Source of the DNA: Eubacterium sp.
GTDB lineage: Bacteria; Bacillota; Clostridia; Oscillospirales; Acutalibacteraceae
NCBI GenBank assembly: GCA_029052085.1
Contig: JAIDJS010000171.1
Coordinates: 1-7,128 of the forward strand
Length of the DNA: 7,128 nucleotides
Direction of reading: 5' to 3'
The notes beneath the pieces are model-generated. The model had not been told where the DNA came from and ran no database searches. It worked only from the letters and a program-made list of their open reading frames with translations. The position numbers and the translations under genes are program-made. Each line of letters begins with the position of its first letter. Position 1 is the first letter of the stretch. This document shows positions 1-6,205 of the stretch, piece by piece.

Positions 1-93
1 TGAATTATATGAAATCGTAAAGGTAGCGGAAACAGAAAGAATAACTGAAATCATGAAAACAATAACTGCAAGAATGATTAAAAAAACAACCAT
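1..93 (-). CDS. N-terminal fragment of a membrane-anchored protein, possibly DUF2953 (cut by the left edge)
   Basis: This is the start of a reading frame that runs off the left edge; only 31 codons are visible. The ATG at 91-93 is preceded by AAGGA with 8 bases of spacing, 20 bases after the scpB stop. The peptide opens with about 20 strongly hydrophobic residues (MVVFLIILAVIVFMISVILS) and then turns into an alternating, beta-like stretch (VSATFTISYNS). A single N-terminal membrane anchor followed by a beta-rich domain fits DUF2953, a family that I recall lying just after scpB in many Clostridia, often followed by the GerW/YtfJ sporulation gene. The family call rests mainly on that position, since the diagnostic part lies outside the window. 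What is firm is a real coding start that continues the operon. Any protein with an N-terminal anchor would fit the visible part. Confidence 0.6.
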   Translation of the reverse strand, partial: MVVFLIILAVIVFMISVILSVSATFTISYNS

Positions 94-101
94 TGATATT
101 A

Positions 102-106
102 TCCTT
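102..106 (-). promoter_or_regulatory. Ribosome binding site of the left-edge gene
   Basis: AAGGA on the minus strand lies 8 bases before the ATG at 91-93 and just after the scpB TAG stop. It is the main evidence that the short edge frame is a real gene. Confidence 0.65.
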
Positions 107-113
107 TCAAAAG

Positions 114-722
114 CTATTCTTCCTCTTTCGGAATCTCTTTTAATACTTTACCGTTTTCGTCTTCAAAAAGAGAGGTCTGACCATTATCCTTTGCAATCTT
201 TTCAACCTCTTCAACAGACGGAAGCTCAGGCAAATCTTCAAGACTGTTTAATGAAAAACATCTTAAGAATCTATCAGTTGTACCGTAAACAAGAGGTCTG
301 CCCGGCAGATCCAGCCTGCCTTTTTCCTCAATCAGACCCTTCTGAACAAGATTTGCAACCGGACCGGAGCAATCCACACCTCTGATTTGCTCTATAAAGC
401 TTTTTGTTACCGATTTATTATAAGCAACTATCGCAAGCACCTCAAATGCCGCCTGAGACAGAGGCGTATTCTTTTTTATTTCAAGAAGAGCCCGTACATC
501 ATCAGCGTACTCTTCTCTTGTACAAAGCTGATACTTGCCGTCTATGCGAACAAGGCAGATGCCGCTGTTTCTTTCGTCATACAAATCGCCCAGATGGGCA
601 AGCATTTTCGTTACATTTTCAATATCAAGCTCAAGAAGCTCTGCCAGCTTGGCCGCTTCAACAGGCTCGCCGGATGCAAAAAGCATTGCTTCAAGCTTGG
701 ATATAATATTTTCCTTACTCAA
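114..722 (-). CDS. scpB: ScpB, segregation and condensation protein B
   Basis: ScpB is the winged-helix kleisin-interacting subunit of the bacterial Smc-ScpAB condensin. It acts as a dimer on ScpA and helps organise and segregate the chromosome in the cytoplasm. The product is 202 residues, a normal family length. The first winged-helix region (about 1-75) opens with KLEAMLFASGEPV, the usual ScpB start. The second (about 85-160) carries the family signature: AAFEVLAIVAYNKSVT (91-106), IEQIRGVDCSG (110-120), then GRLDLPGRPLVYGTT (135-149) and FLRCFSLNSLEDLPELP. The tail after about 170 is charged and probably flexible. The start codon is TTG (720-722), chosen because the protein aligns from there and GAGGT lies 8 bases upstream. 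The gene overlaps the 3' end of scpA by 8 bases. The stop is TAG. Recognition is confident from the motifs and from pairing with scpA. Confidence 0.96.
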   Translation of the reverse strand: MSKENIISKLEAMLFASGEPVEAAKLAELLELDIENVTKMLAHLGDLYDERNSGICLVRIDGKYQLCTREEYADDVRALLEIKKNTPLSQAAFEVLAIVAYNKSVTKSFIEQIRGVDCSGPVANLVQKGLIEEKGRLDLPGRPLVYGTTDRFLRCFSLNSLEDLPELPSVEEVEKIAKDNGQTSLFEDENGKVLKEIPKEEE

Positions 723-1434
723 TAGTTTCTACCTCATTAATAATCTGAACATCGGGGTTACTCATCGCACCCTCAATAGATATTTTCTTCGTTTTAGCAA
801 GCTCAAGCACTGCAAGAAACGTTGCAACAAGATCACTTTTTGTTTCAGCACCTTCAAAAAGCTTTAAAAACTTAACCTTTTTACCGCTCCAAAGCTTTCT
901 CATAACCGTGCTTATTTTAGAAGCAACATTAACAAATTTTCTTGCAACAATCGCTTTAAATGAATCAATCGGAGGAGGAAGCTTTCTTTGTGCTCTTCCG
1001 GCAGCAGCTATATATGCGTTTAAAAGCTCTTCGCCCTCGTGAAACCGCTCATAATCATAATTAATATAACCAGGCTGAGGATCACGGACATATCTATTAA
1101 ACCCATCTGTCTGCTTGCTTAGCTTTTCAGCCATAAGCTTACAATCTCTATATTCAATCAGCTCGCCGGTAAGCTCGGTTTTAAGCTTTTCTGCCTCCTC
1201 ATGCCTTGGAAGAAGCGAAACCGTTTTGATATAGATAAGCCTTGCAGCCATTTCCAGAAAATCACCTGCAACGTCAAAATCAGCAGCCTCCATCTGACGA
1301 ACATAATCAAGATACTGATTAACAAGTTCAACAATCGGAATATCATTTATATTTAATTTATGCTTACTTATGAGATGAAGCAGAAGATCCATAGGACCCT
1401 CAAACACCTCAAGCTTATAATTTAACTGTTCCAT
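715..1434 (-). CDS. scpA: ScpA, segregation and condensation protein A (kleisin)
   Basis: ScpA is the kleisin of the Smc-ScpAB complex. It bridges the two Smc heads and binds ScpB, closing the ring that compacts and segregates the chromosome. The 239-residue product has a normal length. The N-terminal domain is unmistakable: YKLEVFEGPMDLLLHLI (6-22) with the following helix INDIPIVELVNQYLDYV, then the conserved AGDFLEMAARLIYIKTVSLLP (56-76). The middle (about 80-160) is charged and helical, the ScpB-binding part. The C-terminal winged helix (about 165-239) includes VATFLAVLELAKTKKI (203-218), which normally contacts the Smc head. The ATG start lies 6 bases after the stop of the M50 gene, and GAGGT (1438-1442) overlaps that TGA stop with only 3 bases to the ATG, so coupling to the protease gene is likely. 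The smc gene itself is not in this window. Confidence 0.96.
   Translation of the reverse strand: MEQLNYKLEVFEGPMDLLLHLISKHKLNINDIPIVELVNQYLDYVRQMEAADFDVAGDFLEMAARLIYIKTVSLLPRHEEAEKLKTELTGELIEYRDCKLMAEKLSKQTDGFNRYVRDPQPGYINYDYERFHEGEELLNAYIAAAGRAQRKLPPPIDSFKAIVARKFVNVASKISTVMRKLWSGKKVKFLKLFEGAETKSDLVATFLAVLELAKTKKISIEGAMSNPDVQIINEVETIE
731..735 (-). promoter_or_regulatory. Ribosome binding site of scpB inside scpA
   Basis: GAGGT on the minus strand lies within the last codons of scpA, 8 bases before the TTG at 720-722. It supports the TTG start and suggests that ribosomes finishing scpA re-initiate on scpB. Confidence 0.75.
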
Positions 1435-1440
1435 AGTACC

Positions 1441-2112
1441 TCAAACAATAAGTTTATATATTAAACTCGGAATAAATGAAATTACCTTCCTCATCAAATC
1501 GGAAATCAACGCAATTGGCGTATTGAGAACACCTGTAAAAAGCAAAAGCAAAAGAGCAATCATAATATAGCGTTCATACTGCAGAATTTTAAAATATGCT
1601 TTGCTGGGAATAAGAAATCCGATAACCTTAGAGCCGTCAAGCGGCGGAATCGGAAGCAGATTGAATACCGCAAGGGAAACATTAACCGTTGCAGCAAAAT
1701 CAAAGAAATATGCAATAAAGCTTACCACAAGACTTTGCGGAAGCAGCAAAACAATATAATAAAGACAAATAAAAGCAAAAGCCATTAATAAATTTGAGCC
1801 TGGACCTGCAAGTGCAGTTACAATCATACCCTTTTTCGGGTTTCTGAAATTCCTTGTATTAACAGGAACCGGATTTGCATAGCCGATACCAAATAAGAAT
1901 AACATAATTGTTCCGAACAAATCAAGATGTGCAAACGGATTAAATGTTAATCTTCCTAAATTCTTTGCTGTTGAATCGCCCATTTTATAAGCAGCCCATC
2001 CATGCGCTAACTCATGAATAGGAAGGCAGAAAAACACAACAAATATTCTTGAAAAAACAACTGCAAAAATTAACGCAGGCTCTCCGCTTCGTAAAACACT
2101 TAATAAAGACAT
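1441..2112 (-). CDS. Site-2-protease-type membrane metallopeptidase, family M50
   Basis: This is a polytopic membrane zinc protease of the S2P/M50 class, expected to cut substrates within the membrane. The 223-residue size matches the short M50B forms without a PDZ domain (B. subtilis YwhC-like). The zinc site HELAH is at 33-37 (His33, Glu34 and His37) inside the first hydrophobic segment. The conserved NPFAHLDLFGTI (58-69) follows. The second catalytic signature NLLPIPPLDG (151-160) supplies the third zinc ligand, Asp160. Hydrophobic segments are at about 12-32, 65-80, 97-125, 128-155 and 180-198. All catalytic residues are present, so an active enzyme is expected. The substrate cannot be told from the sequence. 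The ATG has GGAAG 6 bases upstream (2119-2123) and lies 17 bases after prmC. M50 genes of this type are common just before scpA in Clostridia, but the reason is not known to me. Confidence 0.92.
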   Translation of the reverse strand: MSLLSVLRSGEPALIFAVVFSRIFVVFFCLPIHELAHGWAAYKMGDSTAKNLGRLTFNPFAHLDLFGTIMLFLFGIGYANPVPVNTRNFRNPKKGMIVTALAGPGSNLLMAFAFICLYYIVLLLPQSLVVSFIAYFFDFAATVNVSLAVFNLLPIPPLDGSKVIGFLIPSKAYFKILQYERYIMIALLLLLFTGVLNTPIALISDLMRKVISFIPSLIYKLIV

Positions 2113-2129
2113 AACACACTTCCAAATTA

Positions 2130-2954
2130 TTATTTTACAGATTTAACCATTCGGTTATTTCCATATATATCTTTTATAACTTCTATCTTCTTAAATCCGG
2201 AATTTTCAAGAATCACGGATACTTCATTTCCCTGATCCTCGCCGATTTCAAGGAAAAGCATTCCGTTTTCCTTAAGATTGCCGCTCCATTTTTTAGCTAT
2301 GATTCTATAAAAATCAAGACCATCCGCTCCGCCGTCAAGCGCCATTGACGGCTCATGCTGTACTTCACTCTGAAGAGAGCCGATTTCACTGCTTTTAATA
2401 TAAGGAGGATTGGAAACAATTATATCTGCATTTTTGATATCGGACGGACAATTGATATCGGAATTTACCACTCTAACGTTCGGAACACCTTCTGCATTTT
2501 TTAAAAGATAAGAAAGCGCTTTCTCACTTTTTTCAACGCAGTAAACCATTGCCGACGGCACTGCCTTTGCAATGCTTATTCCGATACAACCGCTGCCTGA
2601 GCATAAATCAAAAATAACAGGACTATCCATTTTTTTTGCATTATCTATAACAAGCGCTGTCAATTCCTCTGTTTCGGGACGGGGAATCAAAACACCCTTT
2701 CCGACATAGAATTCACTTTCATAAAAATCCCATCTTCCGATAACATATTGAAGCGGCTCTCCGTTTTTTATCCGCCAAAGCATATCGGCAAATTTTTTCA
2801 TTAGAATCAAATCTTTATTTTTATGAATTTCATATTCGTTATTTTTTATCCCTGCTAAGTGACAGCAAAGGCAGAGAGATTTAAAATCTGCCTCATCAAC
2901 ACCGTTTGCAGATAAAAAATACACACCGTAATTATATGCTTCCGATAAAATCAC
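2130..2954 (-). CDS. prmC: PrmC, peptide chain release factor N5-glutamine methyltransferase
   Basis: PrmC (formerly HemK) uses S-adenosylmethionine to methylate the glutamine of the GGQ motif of release factors 1 and 2, which speeds peptide release at stop codons. The 274-residue protein has normal length and layout. A helical N-terminal recognition domain (about 1-75) ends with GEPLQYVIG (65-73). The linker motif VLIPRPETEEL (88-98) follows. The Rossmann methyltransferase domain carries SAM motif I, DLCSGSGCIG (116-125), and the catalytic NPPY (182-185) that holds the substrate glutamine. EPSMALDGGADGL (201-213) and a terminal NNRMVKSVK complete the family pattern. The start codon is GTG (2952-2954) and overlaps the TGA stop of the DUF1385 gene by two bases, so translation is probably coupled. 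Its usual partner prfA is not next to it here. The N-terminal part carries a small cysteine cluster (Cys28, Cys30 and Cys31). Confidence 0.95.
   Translation of the reverse strand: MILSEAYNYGVYFLSANGVDEADFKSLCLCCHLAGIKNNEYEIHKNKDLILMKKFADMLWRIKNGEPLQYVIGRWDFYESEFYVGKGVLIPRPETEELTALVIDNAKKMDSPVIFDLCSGSGCIGISIAKAVPSAMVYCVEKSEKALSYLLKNAEGVPNVRVVNSDINCPSDIKNADIIVSNPPYIKSSEIGSLQSEVQHEPSMALDGGADGLDFYRIIAKKWSGNLKENGMLFLEIGEDQGNEVSVILENSGFKKIEVIKDIYGNNRMVKSVK
2331..2352. repeat. Inverted repeat (8-bp arms, 6-base loop) inside prmC
   Basis: GCCGTCAA (2331-2338) is matched perfectly by TTGACGGC (2345-2352) around a 6-base loop. It falls in the codons for SMALDGG of PrmC. No run of T follows in the direction of transcription, so it is not an intrinsic terminator. 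One such 8-bp hairpin is roughly what chance would give in 7 kb. Confidence 0.5.
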
Positions 2955-3922
2955 TTTATTTCATCATCCTTTGGGTTATCTGTAATAACAGCCTTTAAGG
3001 CTTCAATTCCAACCTCAATAATATCATCCGTCGGCTCTTTGGTAGTTAATCTCTGCATCCAAAGTCCGGGAGCGGAAACAATTTTAACAAAAAGATTATC
3101 GTGCCTGCCCGCATATTTTATAAATTCATATCCCAATCCCATAATAAGAGGAAGAAAGGCAAGCCTTAATAATATCCATAAAATTCTGTTATCTGCAATT
3201 TCAGGAAATATTTTGGCAACAGCAGTATAAACAATAATGCTGAAAATCAAAATGACAAAAATAAAGGATGTACCGCATCTTGGATGAAAACGGCTGCATT
3301 TCTTTACATTTTCAACCGTCAGTTCTTCGCCCAGTTCATAACAGGTTATGGATTTATGCTCGGCACCATGATACATAAAGGTACGCTTTATATCTTTCAT
3401 CCGGCTTACTATAGCAATATAAACCACAAAAATGATGATTTTAAGAACGCCCTCAATCAGTCCGCGATAATCGGTTATCGCATTGCCCGACCATTCATTT
3501 ACCTTGCTGAAAAACAGCACGGGGAAATACATAAAAAGAAGAAAGGCAAGCGCAACACCGAGAACAGAAGCAATACCTGTAATAAAGCTCATCAGCTTAT
3601 CGCCGAACTTATCAAGAATCCATGTCTCAAATTTAGACGGATTTTCCTCTTCAAGCTCTTCCATTCCCGAAACCTCGGCTGAATACATAAGTGTTTTATA
3701 ACCGATTTTCATAGATTCAATAAAATTTACAATTCCCCTTATAACCGGAAAACCAAAAATCTTAAATTTATCTTTTATATGCTTAACAGTATGGTATTCA
3801 ACAAGAATTTCATTATCAGGCTTTCTTACGGCAGTAGCCATTCCCTTCGGACCCTGCATCATAACGCCCTCAATAAGTGCCTGTCCGCCAACAGAGGTTT
3901 TATGAACCTTCTTTTCTTCCAT
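2951..3922 (-). CDS. DUF1385 (YqhQ-like) integral membrane protein
   Basis: This belongs to the DUF1385 family (B. subtilis YqhQ). Its biochemical role is not established as far as I know; annotations as a metal-dependent enzyme are predictions. The 323-residue product begins with the family hallmark SVGGQALIEGVMMQGP (10-25). Two further signatures follow: YHGAEHK (184-190) and RFHPRCGTSF (211-220). Their His185, Glu188, His189, His213 and Cys216 could form a metal or redox site, together with Cys194 and Cys209. Likely membrane segments are at about 52-70, 111-138, 158-174, 217-238 and 246-266, with the signatures in the loops between. The late GLWMQRLTTKEP (286-297) is also typical. The ATG lies 6 bases after the kinase stop and has AAAGG about 12 bases upstream. 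The gene overlaps prmC by 3 bases. DUF1385 next to prmC is a familiar arrangement in Bacillota. Family assignment is firm; function is unknown. Confidence 0.92.
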   Translation of the reverse strand: MEEKKVHKTSVGGQALIEGVMMQGPKGMATAVRKPDNEILVEYHTVKHIKDKFKIFGFPVIRGIVNFIESMKIGYKTLMYSAEVSGMEELEEENPSKFETWILDKFGDKLMSFITGIASVLGVALAFLLFMYFPVLFFSKVNEWSGNAITDYRGLIEGVLKIIIFVVYIAIVSRMKDIKRTFMYHGAEHKSITCYELGEELTVENVKKCSRFHPRCGTSFIFVILIFSIIVYTAVAKIFPEIADNRILWILLRLAFLPLIMGLGYEFIKYAGRHDNLFVKIVSAPGLWMQRLTTKEPTDDIIEVGIEALKAVITDNPKDDEIK

Positions 3923-3928
3923 TATTCA

Positions 3929-5467
3929 TTATCGCCTTTCCGTGTTAAGAGTAATATCCTCATCGGTAACCTCGTCCATTTTCGGCTCAGACATATCAAT
4001 TTCCTGCTTTGTCGGAGCACTGTCTACAGGAAGATAAATCGTTACAAGTGTACCAACATTTTCTTCACTGTCTATCTCCAGCTTACCATTATGAAGATTT
4101 ATAATTTCGTTTGTAACAGCAAGCCCGATACCAGAGCCTCTTACAGAAACATTTGCTTTATAGAATTTTTCCATAACATGAGGCAGGTCTTCTTTTGAAA
4201 TACCGCAGCCCTGATCTGCAATGGAAACCTTAATTGCATTTTTGCCGTTAAACTCGGAAAACTCTGCTTTAACAAAGATTTTGGTATTCATTTTAGAATA
4301 TTTAAGAGCATTATCAAGAATATTCATAAATACCTGCTTTAATCTGTTGGGATCGGCATTTGCAGGCGCAGGAAAATCCGGAATACTGTAACGAACCTCT
4401 ATCCCCTCTCGCATAGCTCTTTCACGGAAGGTAAACACCGTTTCATCAAGCTCGGCAAAAATGTCTGTTTTCATTAATCTCAAGGTCATTCTGCCGCTCT
4501 GAAGCCTGCTGAAATCAAGAAGCTCTTCAACAAATCCCTCTAATCGTCCTGCTTCATTAACAATAACCTGAAGCCCTTTATTCGTAACTTCATCTCTTTC
4601 CCTGTCCAGACCGAAAAGAAGTGTTTCGCCCCATCCCTTAATTGAGGTAAGCGGCGTTCTAAGCTCATGAGAAATCGTTGAAATGAAATCATTTTTCATT
4701 GTATCGGCTGTTGCAATATCCGCAGCCATGGAATTTATAGAATCGGAAAGCTTTCCGATTTCATCATCATATTTTTTTTCTATTCTTACATCCAGATTTC
4801 CGCCTGAAATATCCTTTGTTTTCTCGGTTATTTCCTTTAAAGGAATAACGATTGAGCTGATAAAGAAAAGATTTGAAGCCGCAATTGCAATAAATATTAA
4901 AACAAGCACAAAAAAAACAACCAAAAGAATAATGAATATCTGCCTGTCTATCTCTTCAATTGAGGTCATAACTCTTACAGCGCCGACATTAGCACCATTA
5001 GAATCCTTTATTACGCGGCTTACTGCCATAATTTTTTCACTGCCGTTATCCTTGCCGACATATCTGCTTATGCCATCCTTATTTGACATAGCTTCGCTAT
5101 AATCGGGCATTTCAGATTCGCCGTATGTAAAACCGTTAGAGGAAGCGATAACCTTACTCTTATCATCAATAACCCATACGGTTGTTTTATCCTTATATGA
5201 ATAGGTTTCTATAAACTTGGCAGCGGAGGTTTCAAGCGAGGTTCCCGAATCAAGATTCGTTGAAAAATAGCTTACTGCAGCGGTTGAAGCACCGCTGTTT
5301 AATATGCTTTCAACAGAGTTGTAATAATATGTTTTTATAGAAAATACTGCAATAATGAAAACAATAATAAGCACAGCAAGAATAACACTAACTATATTTG
5401 TAAGCCAGCGTTTTGTTATGCCCTCAAATCTGAGACTTTTAAGTTCTCTAAATATTTTAAAATTCAT
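3929..5467 (-). CDS. Membrane sensor histidine kinase with extracytoplasmic sensor, HAMP, HisKA and HATPase domains
   Basis: The kinase autophosphorylates on histidine and passes the phosphate to the regulator encoded just upstream. From the chosen ATG (5465-5467) it has 512 residues. They comprise a short cytoplasmic lead, TM1 (about 23-44), an extracytoplasmic domain of about 130 residues that looks Cache/PAS-like (VWVIDDKSKVIASSNG near 97-112), TM2 (about 177-206), HAMP (about 207-255) and HisKA with ISHELRTPLTSIKGWGE (phospho-His at 267). The ATPase domain has an N box (FMNILDNALKYSK, 380-392), G1 DQGCGI (418-423) and GSGIGLAV (444-451). No PAS domain lies between HAMP and HisKA, unlike WalK. 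An acidic tail of about 31 residues follows the ATPase fold. The frame stays open to an ATG at 5569, but that start would overlap the regulator by 80 bases; GGAAG 9 bases before 5467 and the sequence MNFKIFRELKSLRFEG favour the shorter form. An ATG at 5500 is the main alternative. The stimulus is unknown. Confidence 0.93.
   Translation of the reverse strand: MNFKIFRELKSLRFEGITKRWLTNIVSVILAVLIIVFIIAVFSIKTYYYNSVESILNSGASTAAVSYFSTNLDSGTSLETSAAKFIETYSYKDKTTVWVIDDKSKVIASSNGFTYGESEMPDYSEAMSNKDGISRYVGKDNGSEKIMAVSRVIKDSNGANVGAVRVMTSIEEIDRQIFIILLVVFFVLVLIFIAIAASNLFFISSIVIPLKEITEKTKDISGGNLDVRIEKKYDDEIGKLSDSINSMAADIATADTMKNDFISTISHELRTPLTSIKGWGETLLFGLDRERDEVTNKGLQVIVNEAGRLEGFVEELLDFSRLQSGRMTLRLMKTDIFAELDETVFTFRERAMREGIEVRYSIPDFPAPANADPNRLKQVFMNILDNALKYSKMNTKIFVKAEFSEFNGKNAIKVSIADQGCGISKEDLPHVMEKFYKANVSVRGSGIGLAVTNEIINLHNGKLEIDSEENVGTLVTIYLPVDSAPTKQEIDMSEPKMDEVTDEDITLNTERR
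4741..4760. repeat. Perfect 20-bp palindrome inside the kinase gene
   Basis: The half-site AATCGGAAAG is followed directly by its exact reverse complement. It covers the kinase codons for EIGKLSDS at the end of HAMP. In RNA it could fold as an 8-bp stem with an AGCU loop. There is no T-run after it. Confidence 0.8.
4832..4845. repeat. Perfect 14-bp palindrome inside the kinase gene
   Basis: TTCCTTTAAAGGAA is identical on both strands. It falls on the codons for PLKE at the TM2-HAMP junction, 71 bases from the 20-bp palindrome. A palindrome of this length is expected about once in every two or three windows of this size by chance. Confidence 0.6.
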
Positions 5468-5476
5468 ATTGCCAAT

Positions 5477-5481
5477 CTTCC
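5477..5481 (-). promoter_or_regulatory. Ribosome binding site deciding the kinase start
   Basis: GGAAG on the minus strand lies 9 bases before the ATG at 5465-5467, in the 22-base gap after the regulator stop. The alternative ATGs at 5498-5500 and 5567-5569 have no comparable site. Confidence 0.55.
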
Positions 5482-5489
5482 GTAACCAA

Positions 5490-6203
5490 TTATTTAACAT
5501 CCGTAACCCACTTATAGCCAAGACCCCATATTGTAATAAGCCTTGTAGGACTTGACGGATTATCCTCAACCTTCATACGAAGTCTGCGGATATTAACATC
5601 AACTATTTTTTCATCACCGTAGTAATTGCTGCCCCAAACTGTTTTCAAAATATCTGTTCTGCTTAAAGCAGCATTCGGATTTTTGAAGAAATACTCAATA
5701 ATCTGAAATTCCACCTGTGTTAATTCGATAAGATTTCCGGATTTTGAAAGCGTACGGTTTCTGAGATTGAGTTCAAACTCATCAAGACGAATGGTTTCGC
5801 CCGTTGTATCATTCTTTCTGAAGCCCCTTGTCATCTCAACACGCCTGTAAACAGCGTCAACTCTGGCCATAAGCTCACTTGGAGAAAACGGCTTGGTTAC
5901 ATAATCGTCTGCACCGACAAGAAGCCCTGTAACCTTATCCATCTCCTGCGTTCTTGCGGAAAGCATGATAATACCCAAATCAGAGGAACGCTGGCGAAGT
6001 TCCTTGCAAACCGTAAGCCCGTCCATTTCAGGCATCATAATATCAAGAATGGCAACATCAAAATCCCCACCCTCTTTTTGGAAGATATCAAGTGCAACAG
6101 CGCCGTTTTCAGCCTGCATAACATCATATCCGCTGCGTGTTAAATTGATAACAATAAACTCGCGGATTGATTCTTCATCTTCAGCAACAAGTACCTTTTT
6201 CAT
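5490..6203 (-). CDS. OmpR/PhoB-family response regulator
   Basis: This is a DNA-binding transcription regulator controlled by phosphorylation, almost certainly by the kinase encoded immediately downstream. From the ATG at 6201-6203 it has 237 residues. The receiver domain (about 1-118) opens with KKVLVAEDEESIREFI, giving the acidic pair Glu8-Asp9; the phospho-acceptor is Asp54 in AILDIMMPEMDG; the switch serine is Ser82 in MLSAR; and Lys104 lies in VTKPF. The winged-helix domain (about 135-235) has ELTQVEFQIIEYF, the recognition helix region VDVNIRRLRMKVE and the C-terminal hairpin ITIWGLGYKW, all typical of PhoB-type regulators. All key residues are present. A second in-frame ATG two codons upstream (6207-6209) overlaps the TGA stop of the preceding gene, but the AAGGAG site is only one base from it and seven bases from the ATG at 6203, so the latter is preferred. 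Target promoters cannot be inferred. Confidence 0.95.
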   Translation of the reverse strand: MKKVLVAEDEESIREFIVINLTRSGYDVMQAENGAVALDIFQKEGGDFDVAILDIMMPEMDGLTVCKELRQRSSDLGIIMLSARTQEMDKVTGLLVGADDYVTKPFSPSELMARVDAVYRRVEMTRGFRKNDTTGETIRLDEFELNLRNRTLSKSGNLIELTQVEFQIIEYFFKNPNAALSRTDILKTVWGSNYYGDEKIVDVNIRRLRMKVEDNPSSPTRLITIWGLGYKWVTDVK

Positions 6204-6205
6204 AT

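Noticed and set aside
53..725. Plus-strand open frames of 100-112 codons across scpB
   Set aside because: They lie antisense to a clear scpB, have no family motifs and have no convincing ribosome sites; they are shadows.
1634..1646. GCCG/CGGC hairpin in the M50 gene
   Set aside because: It is a short stem produced by the conserved PPLDG catalytic codons, with no terminator tail.
2511..2524. 14-bp palindrome AGAAAGCGCTTTCT in prmC
   Set aside because: A palindrome of this length is near chance expectation, and the codons EKALS explain much of it.
2647..2664. TTGACA (minus strand) followed by GATAAT, as an internal promoter within prmC
   Set aside because: The spacing between the two boxes is 12 bases, too short for a sigma-70-type promoter, and it lies mid-gene.
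3464..3481. GCGATAA/TTATCGC stem with a 4-base loop in the DUF1385 gene
   Set aside because: Several 7-bp stems with short loops are expected by chance in 7 kb; there is no T-run or intergenic context to make it a terminator.
3779..5102. Two plus-strand frames of 139 codons opposite the DUF1385 and kinase genes
   Set aside because: Their length comes from the coding bias of the opposite strand; the sequences have no recognisable domain and the minus-strand genes are certain.
5468..5569. Extension of the kinase to the ATG at 5569
   Set aside because: It would overlap 80 bases of the regulator's conserved DNA-binding end, has no ribosome site, and adds a segment unlike kinase N-termini.
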